Source of the DNA: V1-33 sp039795165
GTDB taxonomy: Bacteria; Verrucomicrobiota; Verrucomicrobiia; Verrucomicrobiales; V1-33
Assembly (NCBI GenBank): GCA_039795165.1
Contig: JBDKER010000007.1
Location: 1 to 64,000 of the forward strand
DNA length: 64,000 nucleotides
Direction: 5' to 3'
This document shows, piece by piece, positions 43,145-51,861 of this stretch (position 1 is its first letter; every line of letters begins with the position of its first letter). Below the pieces are notes generated by a model that searched no databases, was not told the DNA's origin, and worked only from the letters and a program-made list of their open reading frames with translations. The position numbers were made by a program, and so were the translations under genes.

Positions 43145-46120
43145 ATGTCTTCCAGATCCCGGCTCCTGCCGCTCGTGCTCACGCTGCCTTTCGCCATTGC
43201 GGCGCTGGCTGCTGATTCGTCGTCCACCATCGAGCCGCCTTCGCGGCTTTCGGCATCGTTGAGGGCGAAGCTGCTTGCGCAGAACGACACTCCGGTTCCG
43301 CAGCCGCCGGCGGGAACACCCGATACTACGCCGACGCCCGTTCCGGCATCCGCTGTTTCGCAGCCCGCCCCGGCGGCCCCTGCAGCCGAAGATCCCGCAT
43401 CGGCCGGTCCGGCCCCGGCAGTGGAACCGCGACGCCCTGCAGTCATCCTTCCCGGCGGTGCGCCCTCCCGTTCAGGAGGTCCGGCCACGGCGCCCTCGGG
43501 GTCCGTTCCGGGTCGGCGCAGCTTCGGCACGCCTGCGGGCGCGCCCGGCGGTGCCGCTGCAGGCAACGCTCTCGGATCCGGCATCCCATCGGCGAATGGA
43601 GGACCGGCAGCCCCTGGCGGAGCCTCCAGCCAGCCTAGCCGCCGCACCTCTGGCGCAGGAGCCACTCCCTTGCCCGGAACTCCCGGAAGCGGAGCGGCGG
43701 CCCTTCCCGGTGCGGGACTGGCTGGATCAGGCAATTCCGGAGACGATGACAACCCGCTCGCGGACATCGCCTTTGTCGATGCTCCCATCAACGATGTGAT
43801 TTTCAAGTACGAGGAAATCACGAACCGCCATGTGATCCGCGATACCAATCTTCAGGGAACGGTTTCCATCACCAAGAATCCGGCCGTTCCCATGACGGCT
43901 GAGGAAGCGGCGGACTTCATCAAGGCGTCGCTCATGATTCAGGGCTTCGTCATCCAGCCCTACAAGGGGAACATCGATAAGATCATCCAGCTCAACAAAC
44001 CGCCGCTCATCGAGGGCCCGTTTTCCGGAGCGCCCATCTACACCCGGGAAGAGGACCTTCCAAACGACGACATTCCGGTCAATTACGTCATCATTCTGAA
44101 GCACCTCCCGGTCGCTGATGCCGCCACGGTTCTGCAGAATGCCGCCCCGACGCATGCGTGGACCAAGTACGTCGGCGTGCCCTCGGCCAATGCGCTCGTG
44201 GTTCAGGAAACGGTCTCCACGATCCGGACGATCCTGCGGCTCATCAAGGGAATCGATCTGCCCCCGGTCAAGATGGTTCATGAATGGGTGCCGCTGGAAC
44301 GTGCTTCGGCGGAGGATGTTGAGCAGATTCTGTCGACGATTCTGCAGGCGCAGTCGCAGGGGAAATCAGGGCAAAGCAGCGGTTTCCGGTCCGTGGCCCC
44401 CGGCCAGGCCGCCGCTGCGCTTGGTGGCCAGGGTGCTGTTCCCGGCGGTGGTGGAGTAGTCATGCCCACGGGGAGTGCCGGCGGAGCAGCCGCGACCGGA
44501 GTCATGCCGGATGGCAACTCCGTGCTCGTGAAGTCGGATCCCCGCACCAACCGGGTCTTCGTGCACGGTCCCAAGGAGCATGTGGAGTACCTCAAGCTGC
44601 TGATCCATGAATTTGACGAACCGAGCCGGGTCAAAAACCTCCTGACGCAGCAACTGCGCTATGTTCCGGTGAATGACTTCTTCCAGATCGCGGTCACTTC
44701 GCTGGAGACCTCGGGTGCCGGTGTGGCCGGTCAGGGCTCGGCGGGAGCCGCTGGTGGCGGTGCGACTTCCGGTGGCGGCGCCTCCCGGACCGGAGGCGTG
44801 TCTGGCGGCAGTGGATTCTCCAACCGTGGCGGCAGTTCCTCTTCCGGGTTCGGTGGCGGCGGATTCGGTGGTGGCGGATTTGGAGGCGGTGGCTTCGGCG
44901 GCGGTGGTCTTGGTGGCGGCGGCCTCGGCGGTGGAGGACTGGGAGGACGCACCGGCGGTGGTGGCGGCCTTTCCGGCAGTGTCACCGAGCCACCCCGGGC
45001 TCAGACAGTCGGCAAAACCCTTCTCATTTCCGATCCCCGCACGAATAGCCTGATTGTTTCCGGACCACCCGATTCCATCCAGCGTGTCTCGGAATTGATT
45101 CAGGAAATGGACCGCCGTCCGCTCCAGGTTCACATCAATGCGGTCGTCGCCCAGGTTGGCGTGGATGACAACATGCAGACGGGAGTCGATTACCTGCGGC
45201 GCGTCGAAGATCTCCAACTCTTCGGCCAGGACGTCAGCGCGGCCGGATTCTTCCGTTCGAGCGGAGGCAACAATTTCATCGATCCGGGGATTCTCGACAC
45301 CATCGCCAACTTTCCGACCGGGGGTTCGGGAATGAACATTTACGCGGCCTTCGGCGAATTGTTCAATGCCTACGTCCGTGTCCTCGAGACCTCTGGCAAG
45401 GCACGCCTCATGGCCAAGCCGCACGTCACCGTGGCCAACAACGAAGTTGCCAGCATCTCCAGTGGTGAACGAGTGCCGATCCCCAGCAACCAGCAGTCGC
45501 AGATCGTCGCCGGCGGCACCACCTCCCTCAACAGCAGCATCGAGTACCAGAATGTCGTGCTCTCCCTGCAGGTGCAGCCCCTCATCAACTCGAAGAACGA
45601 GATCACCCTCAACATCAGCCAGTTGAATGATACCATCAACGGCAGCACCCAGATCAACGGGAATGACATCCCGAACATCTCCACGCAGGAATTGAACACC
45701 CGCATCACGGTGCCCAATGGAGCCATCCTCGTACTTGGCGGACTCATCTCGGATAACGACCGCCGCAGCGCCAGCGGCCTTCCCATCCTCAGCAAGATCC
45801 CCGTGGTCAAATACCTCTTCGGTTCCACCGGTCGCACCAAACAGCGCCGCGAACTGCTCATCATGCTCCAGGCCCGCATCATCGATTCGTCCGATGACAT
45901 GGTCAATGTGACCGCATCCGAAACCCAGCGCACCGTGGTCGGTCCCGATGCCGAACTCTTCCTCAAGCCGGACCGCGACACCAGCGATGTCGTGCTGCCA
46001 GCCTACGAAAAGGATGTCCCCTTTGATTCCGCAGGCTACCCACCCGGAGAATCCCCTCCCCGCCGCACCATCTTCCAGCGCATCGGCGAAAAATTCCGCC
46101 GCCGCGACGGAACTCAGTAA
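43145..46120 (+). CDS. gspD: Type II secretion secretin GspD
   Basis: 991 residues with a signal peptide. A long Pro/Ala/Gly-rich region (about 40-200) precedes the N0 domain (about 206-270, FVDAPINDVIFKYEEIT), N1 (about 316-380), N2 (about 378-490, with an inserted Gly/Ser loop), N3 carrying a large Gly-rich insert (about 522-617), and the secretin core (about 660-912: SGKARLMAKPHVTVANNE, SGERVPIP, GAILVLGGLISD and SGLPILSKIPVVKYLF). It forms the outer-membrane channel of type II secretion. It ends the cluster; pseudopilins GspG-J, GspE and GspF are not in the window and must lie elsewhere. Confidence 0.95.
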   Translation: MSSRSRLLPLVLTLPFAIAALAADSSSTIEPPSRLSASLRAKLLAQNDTPVPQPPAGTPDTTPTPVPASAVSQPAPAAPAAEDPASAGPAPAVEPRRPAVILPGGAPSRSGGPATAPSGSVPGRRSFGTPAGAPGGAAAGNALGSGIPSANGGPAAPGGASSQPSRRTSGAGATPLPGTPGSGAAALPGAGLAGSGNSGDDDNPLADIAFVDAPINDVIFKYEEITNRHVIRDTNLQGTVSITKNPAVPMTAEEAADFIKASLMIQGFVIQPYKGNIDKIIQLNKPPLIEGPFSGAPIYTREEDLPNDDIPVNYVIILKHLPVADAATVLQNAAPTHAWTKYVGVPSANALVVQETVSTIRTILRLIKGIDLPPVKMVHEWVPLERASAEDVEQILSTILQAQSQGKSGQSSGFRSVAPGQAAAALGGQGAVPGGGGVVMPTGSAGGAAATGVMPDGNSVLVKSDPRTNRVFVHGPKEHVEYLKLLIHEFDEPSRVKNLLTQQLRYVPVNDFFQIAVTSLETSGAGVAGQGSAGAAGGGATSGGGASRTGGVSGGSGFSNRGGSSSSGFGGGGFGGGGFGGGGFGGGGLGGGGLGGGGLGGRTGGGGGLSGSVTEPPRAQTVGKTLLISDPRTNSLIVSGPPDSIQRVSELIQEMDRRPLQVHINAVVAQVGVDDNMQTGVDYLRRVEDLQLFGQDVSAAGFFRSSGGNNFIDPGILDTIANFPTGGSGMNIYAAFGELFNAYVRVLETSGKARLMAKPHVTVANNEVASISSGERVPIPSNQQSQIVAGGTTSLNSSIEYQNVVLSLQVQPLINSKNEITLNISQLNDTINGSTQINGNDIPNISTQELNTRITVPNGAILVLGGLISDNDRRSASGLPILSKIPVVKYLFGSTGRTKQRRELLIMLQARIIDSSDDMVNVTASETQRTVVGPDAELFLKPDRDTSDVVLPAYEKDVPFDSAGYPPGESPPRRTIFQRIGEKFRRRDGTQ
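44851..44955 (+). repeat. GGTGGCGGATT-type tandem repeats encoding a Gly-rich insert in the secretin
   Basis: Short units of GGTGGCGGATTCGG type recur about seven times, diverging to GGCGGCGGTCTTGG. They encode FGGGG and LGGGG units in the N3 region of the secretin. The repeats are in frame, suggesting a flexible protein linker and a possible site of length variation. Confidence 0.85.
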
Positions 46121-46316
46121 ATCACCTTCTCACTGCCGCTTCATCAGGCGACTCCACCCCAAAAACCACCCGTCTCCGTCGCCTCCTGCTCCGCCAGCAA
46201 CCAACCCCCAATCCGATCAAGAAAACCCGCAACAAATTGATTATCAAATCTCTAACAAGGAAACAGAACCGCCGGAAACCGACCGGAAAAATCCCTGAAA
46301 AAATCGCACGAAATTC

Positions 46317-46345
46317 TTTACATCGACCCTCGAATCTCCTAATTT
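46317..46345 (+). promoter_or_regulatory. Candidate sigma70-type promoter for the TIGR02597/PEP-CTERM pair
   Basis: TTTACA (46317-46322) and TAATTT (46340-46345) are 17 bases apart, in an A/T-richer stretch. The -10 element ends 37 bases before the ATG at 46383. Five of six -35 bases and four of six -10 bases match consensus. Confidence 0.6.
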
Positions 46346-46382
46346 CGCATCAGCCCACGCAAAAATCCCACCTCACCATCCC

Positions 46383-47384
46383 ATGAAAAACAAACTCTCC
46401 ATCCTCATCGGCGCGCTTTCGATCGCGTCCGCAGTCGGAGTCAAGGCCCAGACCGCGGTCACTGATCCGGTTGGCTACATCACGGTCACTGTGAACGGCA
46501 GCGCTTCCGGCCTGTCCTTCATCGCTCCGACCCTCGTCAATAAGGTTGAATTCGCTGGAGCTACCTCCACGACGACCGGAACCACCATCAACTTCGCCGG
46601 CACCCCGCTGACGGCTGGTGCCTACGGCCCTGGCTTCTACGTGGAAGTTTCCTCCGGCGGCGTTCCAGGGGCTTGGTCGACCATCGCCTCCAACACGGCG
46701 AATTCGATCACCACCACCACAGATATCAGCAACGGCCTCGCAGCCGGTGCCACCGTCCGCATCCGCAAGCACGTCACTGTCGGTGACTTCTTCGGTGCCA
46801 CGAATACTGCGGGCCTCAAGTCCGGTGATGAACTCAGCAATGCTGACGAAGTCCGTGTGCTCGACGCCGTGACCAAGAAGATCACCAAGATCTTCTTCTA
46901 CGATGACGGTTCCACCAAAGGTTGGTTTGACGAAGACTTCAATGATGCCTCTAACGTTGGCATTCCTCCTCAGCAGGGTATCTTCATTGTTCGCAAACTC
47001 GCCGCTCCGCTCTCGTTCGTGCGTGTTGGTAGCGTGAAGACCGGTCCGACCGCTCTTCCCGTCCAGCCCGGCCTGAACGTGATGGCCGTGACCCGTGCCG
47101 TTGGTTCGTCCTTCACGCTCGGAAATTCCGAACTCAAGACCACCACCGGTGGTGTTCAGTCGGGTGATGAATCCAGCAAGGCTGATTTGGTGCGGATCGC
47201 TCAGGCATCCGGCGCTCTCAAGAACTACTTCTTCTACGACGATGGCTCCACGAAGGGCTGGTACGATGAAGACTTCAATGAGGCGGCCAACGTCCAACTC
47301 AAAGAGGGCACATCATTCGTCCTTCTTCGTCGCCCTGCTTCAGGTTTCGTCTGGAATGTTCCAGCGGAACCGATTGCCCCTTGA
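46383..47384 (+). CDS. TIGR02597-family exported protein
   Basis: 333 residues with a signal peptide (1-22, ending VKA). The mature part starts AVTDPVGYITVTV. Two repeated modules are clear: the stretch FYDDGSTKGWFDEDFNDA and FYDDGSTKGWYDEDFNEA, each preceded by SGDE and followed by a hydrophobic strand (GIFIVRK and SFVLLRR). The family is known from Verrucomicrobia and has no assigned function. The two modules (about 147-205 and 260-320) suggest a tandem beta structure that could be a surface or matrix protein. Codons mainly end in C, as in highly expressed genes here. Upstream is a promoter; the PEP-CTERM gene follows in 36 bases. Confidence 0.85.
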   Translation: MKNKLSILIGALSIASAVGVKAQTAVTDPVGYITVTVNGSASGLSFIAPTLVNKVEFAGATSTTTGTTINFAGTPLTAGAYGPGFYVEVSSGGVPGAWSTIASNTANSITTTTDISNGLAAGATVRIRKHVTVGDFFGATNTAGLKSGDELSNADEVRVLDAVTKKITKIFFYDDGSTKGWFDEDFNDASNVGIPPQQGIFIVRKLAAPLSFVRVGSVKTGPTALPVQPGLNVMAVTRAVGSSFTLGNSELKTTTGGVQSGDESSKADLVRIAQASGALKNYFFYDDGSTKGWYDEDFNEAANVQLKEGTSFVLLRRPASGFVWNVPAEPIAP

Positions 47385-47420
47385 CCTCAACCTGAAGCCA
47401 ACAATAATCAAAGCATATCT

Positions 47421-48023
47421 ATGAAGAAACTCCTTCTCATCGCAACCCTCGCGATGCCGTTCGCTGTCCAAGCGTCCACGGTGTCTCTCTCGACCTCACG
47501 GGTTGGTGCCGCCGCGTTCCTCTCGGACGGTGTCACCCTCGCCGGAACCGGAAACCTGATCCGGGTGGGCATGATTGCCAACTTGGCTGACCCCGTTGGT
47601 TCATTTGTCGAGTTTGGAACCGGAGCCACCCGTACGATCATCACAGCGACGTCGAAGATTACAGGTTCGGTCTCGCCGACTCTTGCTGAATCGCAGCACA
47701 CCCAGTTCGACAACAAGACCCTCTACATCTGGGTATACAACTCGCCGAATGCCCTGACTGCTTCCCAGCAGGGTATCTTCGCCTCCAACAAGGCGTTCCC
47801 AGTGAACGACGTGGCTGGAGTGGGTGACGACGTTACTGTGACTTCCGCGACTGACTTCGTTGGCGTGGTTGAGATCCCTGGTTGGATCCCTGCCCAGATC
47901 GTTGCTGGCGACGCTGCCAACAATCCGAAGTTCGTCCTCGGTGGCATCATTCCTGAGCCAACCTCGACGACTCTTTCGGGTCTCGTGGCTCTCGGATTCC
48001 TCGCCCGCCGCAAGCGCGCCTGA
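47421..48023 (+). CDS. PEP-CTERM sorted exported protein
   Basis: 200 residues with a signal peptide (1-18, ending VQA). The C-terminus carries the sorting signal PEPTSTTLSG, a hydrophobic segment and RRKRA, which is read by an exosortase and retained or cleaved at the envelope. The mature part is Ser/Thr/Val-rich, beta-like and of unknown fold. It is 36 bases downstream of the TIGR02597 gene, before a strong terminator, so the two form one unit. No exosortase gene is in the window. The same C-rich codon choice is seen as in its neighbour. Confidence 0.88.
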   Translation: MKKLLLIATLAMPFAVQASTVSLSTSRVGAAAFLSDGVTLAGTGNLIRVGMIANLADPVGSFVEFGTGATRTIITATSKITGSVSPTLAESQHTQFDNKTLYIWVYNSPNALTASQQGIFASNKAFPVNDVAGVGDDVTVTSATDFVGVVEIPGWIPAQIVAGDAANNPKFVLGGIIPEPTSTTLSGLVALGFLARRKRA

Positions 48024-48042
48024 TTGGTGAGATATTGATTCG

Positions 48043-48077
48043 GTTTGGGCTCGCCAGTTTTGCTGGCGAGCCCAAAC
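48043..48077 (+). terminator. Rho-independent terminator after the PEP-CTERM gene
   Basis: GTTTGGGCTCGCCAG (48043-48057) pairs perfectly with CTGGCGAGCCCAAAC (48063-48077) around a 5-base loop (TTTTG). It starts 20 bases after the stop codon. The downstream sequence (TATTTATG) is T-rich but lacks a full T run. Confidence 0.85.
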
Positions 48078-48105
48078 TATTTATGACCTGAGTGCATTTT
48101 GAACC

Positions 48106-49140
48106 ATGATGATCTGTTCCCGAATTGTTGCCGTTGTGCTGGCTGGAGCCTTTTTGCCGGTTTGGGTGAATGCGGAGGAGAAGAAAACAGACTCTGTGCC
48201 GGACTCTGTGCCGGGTTCGGCAGGATCGGTGCCGTCGGCTGCTGGGAGTGAGTTGGCGAAGCGTCTGGCGGAGATGCCGGTTGGTACCCAGTATCTTTGT
48301 GTGGTCATTACCCCGGCGGGGGTCGAGGATGCGCTCATGAAGTCGGAGGCGTTGCTTCGCGGGGTAGTGCGCGAGGGATTGTTTGTCAGGGCCGCGAATG
48401 AGAACAGGCCTGAGGAGAATGGCCTGTATGGAGAGTTGGTGAAGTCGCTTCGCGTCAGTGATTTTCCGTTTGTGGTGGTGTACAGTCGAACTGGCGAGCC
48501 ATTGCTCGGGACCGCGGTGGTTGTGCAGACGGAGGAGGAGGCCGCGGCGCGGCTGGGGGAATGGGTGGCTGAGGCTGGTTTGGTGGCTGGGTTGAAGGCA
48601 AAAATGGCTGTGGCGACGGAGGGCGAGCGGGCTGGGCTGTTGGCACAGATTCTGGCGAAGCAGACGGTGGGGTTTGCGGTTTCGGTCGATCCTGCTCTGC
48701 CGGGCAAGCTGAGGGAAGGTGTTTACCGCGAGGCGCGCGAGCTGGATGCGGTGCGGGCGGAGGCCGATGATTTCGTTGCGAAGAAGCAGTTTCAGGAACT
48801 GTTCGACAGCATTGTGGATCCGTTGGCTGCGGCGACCGGGAAGGGGGATCTGGAGGAATGCCTGGCGATTGTGGGAAGGCTCATTGACGAGCGGAAGCCC
48901 TCGCCCCTGGCCGTGCAGAGACTTGAGATGCAGCGGTTCCGGATGTGTGCGAATGCGAGGAATTACGACCGTGCACTGGAATTTCTGGCCAAAGCGGAGC
49001 AGGCGGCCCCCGGTTCACCGATTGCGGCACGCATTCCGAAATTCCGCGAGCAGATTGAGGCGGCGCGGGCGAAGGCGGCGGCGCAGCCTGCGGACAAGCC
49101 GGCCGGTCCGGATGCGCCGGCGGCGGGTTCGCCGCAATAA
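48106..49140 (+). CDS. Exported protein of unknown function with thioredoxin-like and repeat regions
   Basis: 344 residues with a signal peptide (about 1-23). A Pro/Ser-rich linker is followed by a domain with strands such as TQYLCVVITPAG and FPFVVVYSRTGEPLLGT (about 55-150), similar in layout to a thioredoxin fold but without a CxxC pair. The rest is helical and may contain TPR-like repeats (RNYDRALEFLAKAEQAAPGSP near the C-terminus), ending in an Ala/Pro-rich tail. No family is recognised with certainty. It lies between the PEP-CTERM unit terminator and trpB. Confidence 0.65.
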   Translation: MMICSRIVAVVLAGAFLPVWVNAEEKKTDSVPDSVPGSAGSVPSAAGSELAKRLAEMPVGTQYLCVVITPAGVEDALMKSEALLRGVVREGLFVRAANENRPEENGLYGELVKSLRVSDFPFVVVYSRTGEPLLGTAVVVQTEEEAAARLGEWVAEAGLVAGLKAKMAVATEGERAGLLAQILAKQTVGFAVSVDPALPGKLREGVYREARELDAVRAEADDFVAKKQFQELFDSIVDPLAAATGKGDLEECLAIVGRLIDERKPSPLAVQRLEMQRFRMCANARNYDRALEFLAKAEQAAPGSPIAARIPKFREQIEAARAKAAAQPADKPAGPDAPAAGSPQ

Positions 49141-49222
49141 TGTCCTTTGAAGTCCGGGCTGCTTGGCATTAGGCGGATCAGGTCATCCGCGCCATCGCAT
49201 CTGCACCTACCTACTACCTCAC

Positions 49223-50440
49223 ATGGCCACTGCTTCTTCAGCCACCCTTCCTGATTCTCATGGTCACTTCGGCCGCTTCGGGGGCATGTTCGTTCCCGAG
49301 ACGCTGATGTATGCGCTGCGGGAACTGGCGGATGAATATGAGAAGGCGAAGGCAGACCCTGCCTTTCATGCCGAGCTTGACCGGTTGCTTCATGAGTATG
49401 TGGGTCGGCCGACGCCGCTGTATTTTGCGGAGCGCTGGACGGAGAAACTGGGTGGAGCGAAGATTTACCTGAAGCGGGAGGATCTCCTGCATACGGGAGC
49501 TCATAAGATCAACAATGCGCTAGGGCAGATTCTGCTGGCACGGAGGCTCGGGAAGCGCCGGATCATAGCGGAGACGGGGGCTGGGCAGCATGGGGTGGCG
49601 ACTGCCACAGTGGCGGCGCGTTTTGGCTGCGAATGTGTCATTTACATGGGGGCTGAGGATATGCGCCGGCAGGCCCTCAATGTGGCGCGCATGAGATTTC
49701 TGGGTGCGGAGGTACGGGCGGTGACGTCTGGTCAGGCCACGCTCAAGGAAGCGGTCAATGAGGCCATGCGCGACTGGGTGACGAATGTGCGGACGACGCA
49801 CTACATCCTTGGGAGCGCGCTGGGGTCGCATCCCTTTCCGATGATTGTGCGGGATTTTCACCGGATCATCGGGGTGGAGGCGCGGCGGCAGATTCTTGAG
49901 CGGGAGGAACGGTTGCCTGACCTGCTGGTGGCCTGTGTGGGTGGTGGCAGCAACGCGATTGGCCTGTTTCATGCGTTCCTTGGGGATGCTTCGGTGCGGA
50001 TGACGGGTGTTGAGGCGGGTGGGGACGGTATTACGGAGGGTAGGCATGCGGCGAGATTTCAGGGCGGTCGGCTGGGGGTACTCCAGGGGACCAAGACCTG
50101 GCTGCTGGCGGATCAGGAGGGACAGATTCAGTTGACCCACAGTGTCAGTGCTGGTCTTGACTATGCGGCCGTTGGTCCGGAACATGCCTACTATCAGGAC
50201 ATTGGCCGGATTGAGTACACCTATGCGACTGATGCCGAGGCGCTTGCTGGTTTTCAGGAACTGGCGCGGACCGAAGGCATCATTCCGGCTCTTGAGACTG
50301 CGCATGCGGTGGCGCACGTGAGTCGGGTGGCTCCCGCCATGCCGAAGGACAGCCTGATCATTGTGAATCTGTCGGGTCGGGGCGACAAGGACGTGGCGGA
50401 GGCGGCGAGGCACATTCTTGGCGAGAGCATCAGGCTCTGA
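49223..50440 (+). CDS. trpB: Tryptophan synthase beta chain
   Basis: 405 residues, normal length. The PLP-binding lysine is K95 in HTGAHKINNALGQ; further motifs are GRFGGMFVPETLM at the N-terminus, AETGAGQHGVATATVAA, YMGAEDMRRQALNV, CVGGGSNAIGLF for the phosphate cup, and GRGDKD near the end. It joins indole and serine to make tryptophan. I chose the ATG at 49223 (MATASS); an earlier frame extension is not supported. trpA and other trp genes are not adjacent, so the beta chain is encoded alone and converges with an amidase gene 16 bases away. Confidence 0.97.
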   Translation: MATASSATLPDSHGHFGRFGGMFVPETLMYALRELADEYEKAKADPAFHAELDRLLHEYVGRPTPLYFAERWTEKLGGAKIYLKREDLLHTGAHKINNALGQILLARRLGKRRIIAETGAGQHGVATATVAARFGCECVIYMGAEDMRRQALNVARMRFLGAEVRAVTSGQATLKEAVNEAMRDWVTNVRTTHYILGSALGSHPFPMIVRDFHRIIGVEARRQILEREERLPDLLVACVGGGSNAIGLFHAFLGDASVRMTGVEAGGDGITEGRHAARFQGGRLGVLQGTKTWLLADQEGQIQLTHSVSAGLDYAAVGPEHAYYQDIGRIEYTYATDAEALAGFQELARTEGIIPALETAHAVAHVSRVAPAMPKDSLIIVNLSGRGDKDVAEAARHILGESIRL

Positions 50441-50456
50441 GGGTGATCTGCTGATC

Positions 50457-51767
50457 TTACGCGAGCATGGGGCGGTGGCGGAGGAAGTAGTCGGCGATTC
50501 CGGTTGTTACTCCGTCGGCGTATTCGCGGAAGATGGACGGCATGGTTCGGCCTGCGGTGTTGCGCAATCCTTCGTAGTCGCCGGCGGCGATGCGGTCGAT
50601 GACCTCGGGATGGTTCATGACGTAGGGTTCGAGGAAGATCACCGGGCATTCGTAAACTCTGGTGGCGAGGAGGTTGCGGAACCAGAGGTACGGTTCGCCG
50701 GGGGCCTCACGGGCGGAATTGCCGCTGTATTGGAAGGGTGGCAGGCCGGTGGCGGCGGCCATGCTTCGGGCCACGGCGGAACCGAGGGGAATTTCCGTGT
50801 CCGGGATGCGCTGCACGATGCGGAGGAGTGATTCGAGGCGTTGGTCGTCGAGGGTCAATTCGCCTGGGAGGAGGCAGCCGTGAGCGATGAGGTGAAGGTG
50901 ATTGGTGGTTGCGAGGGTGGGAGCCGAGGGATTTCCCCAGTTGTCGGCATTGAAGTGGAGGCAGACGACGAGGTCGGGCTTGAGTTCGGCGTTCACGCAA
51001 TGTCCGCGGGCGCGGATCTCGGCGGTCCGGTAAAAGAGGCGTTCGGCTTCACGGATGACTTCTGTTTCCGTGGAGGTGCGGCCTTCGGCGGCGAGGCTCT
51101 GGCGTGCTGCGGTGACGAGTTCCGTGGGCCTCAGAGGAGTGAGTGGGCTGGAGGATTCGCGGAGGAGGGAGACGGACGCGCCGAGGTTTTCGAGACGCGG
51201 CTTGAGAAGCTGGGCGGTGGCGAGGGTGAGGTCGCCTTCCCTGATGGGAGGCGAGTCACTGTGCTGGAACGACCGTTGTTCCATGGTGGCCCATGGTCCG
51301 CCGAGGTGTCCTGGATCGATGCCGATGCGGACGCCGTCGAGAGGGCGGGTGGGGGAGACTGGCGGGAGGTCTTCGGCGCGTCGCCAGAACCGGGCGACCG
51401 CAGGGGAAGGAGTGGAATGCGACGCGAAGGGGAACACGTGGGTGTGTCCGGTCCCCGCTTCCCGCGAGGCGGTACGGATGAGGGCATCGCCGGGTCTGAT
51501 CTGGATGTGGGTGAACCATGCACCTGGTTTGTGGGTAAGGATGGAATCGATCAGGTTGGTAAACTCTTCTCTGGTGAGGGTTCCGTGCCATGGGGTCAGG
51601 CGGGACCAGTCTGGCGCGGTCGCCAGTGGTGTCAGGATCCATGAAGTCGGGCGGCCCGCGGCGGCGGTGGGCTGGCGTCGGCAGCCGAGCGGGAGTGCGG
51701 CCATGGCCGTGGAGGCTGCGGCGACAAAGTGCCGGCGGCTGACCGGGGAGGAGAGACGGGACGGCAT
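50457..51767 (-). CDS. N-acetylmuramoyl-L-alanine amidase (amidase_3), exported lipoprotein-like
   Basis: 436 residues. The N-terminus has a twin-arginine signal (SRRHFVAAAS) ending in a lipobox-like LPLGC, so it may be a Tat-exported lipoprotein. The C-terminal zinc amidase domain shows IGIDPGHLGG (first His), the ligand glutamate in REGDLTLATAQLLKP, LHFNAD (second His), and the catalytic-type glutamate in VIFLEPYVMNHPE. It cleaves the bond between muramic acid and the peptide stem in peptidoglycan. The residues 40-150 segment is an N-terminal domain of unknown fold. It is divergent from the next gene. Confidence 0.9.
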   Translation of the reverse strand: MPSRLSSPVSRRHFVAAASTAMAALPLGCRRQPTAAAGRPTSWILTPLATAPDWSRLTPWHGTLTREEFTNLIDSILTHKPGAWFTHIQIRPGDALIRTASREAGTGHTHVFPFASHSTPSPAVARFWRRAEDLPPVSPTRPLDGVRIGIDPGHLGGPWATMEQRSFQHSDSPPIREGDLTLATAQLLKPRLENLGASVSLLRESSSPLTPLRPTELVTAARQSLAAEGRTSTETEVIREAERLFYRTAEIRARGHCVNAELKPDLVVCLHFNADNWGNPSAPTLATTNHLHLIAHGCLLPGELTLDDQRLESLLRIVQRIPDTEIPLGSAVARSMAAATGLPPFQYSGNSAREAPGEPYLWFRNLLATRVYECPVIFLEPYVMNHPEVIDRIAAGDYEGLRNTAGRTMPSIFREYADGVTTGIADYFLRHRPMLA

Positions 51768-51861
51768 GGTGGGGATGTAGACGGAGCGTGGCGATTCGCG
51801 AGTTGAATCTGCGGGAGGATGCGCTGCCTGCTGGACGGGCGGTACAGGGCAGGAGTAAGGT

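Noticed and set aside
44851..44955. Repeated DNA that could look like an array of short repeats
   Set aside because: It is in frame, has no spacers and encodes a Gly-rich protein linker, so it is not a CRISPR array.
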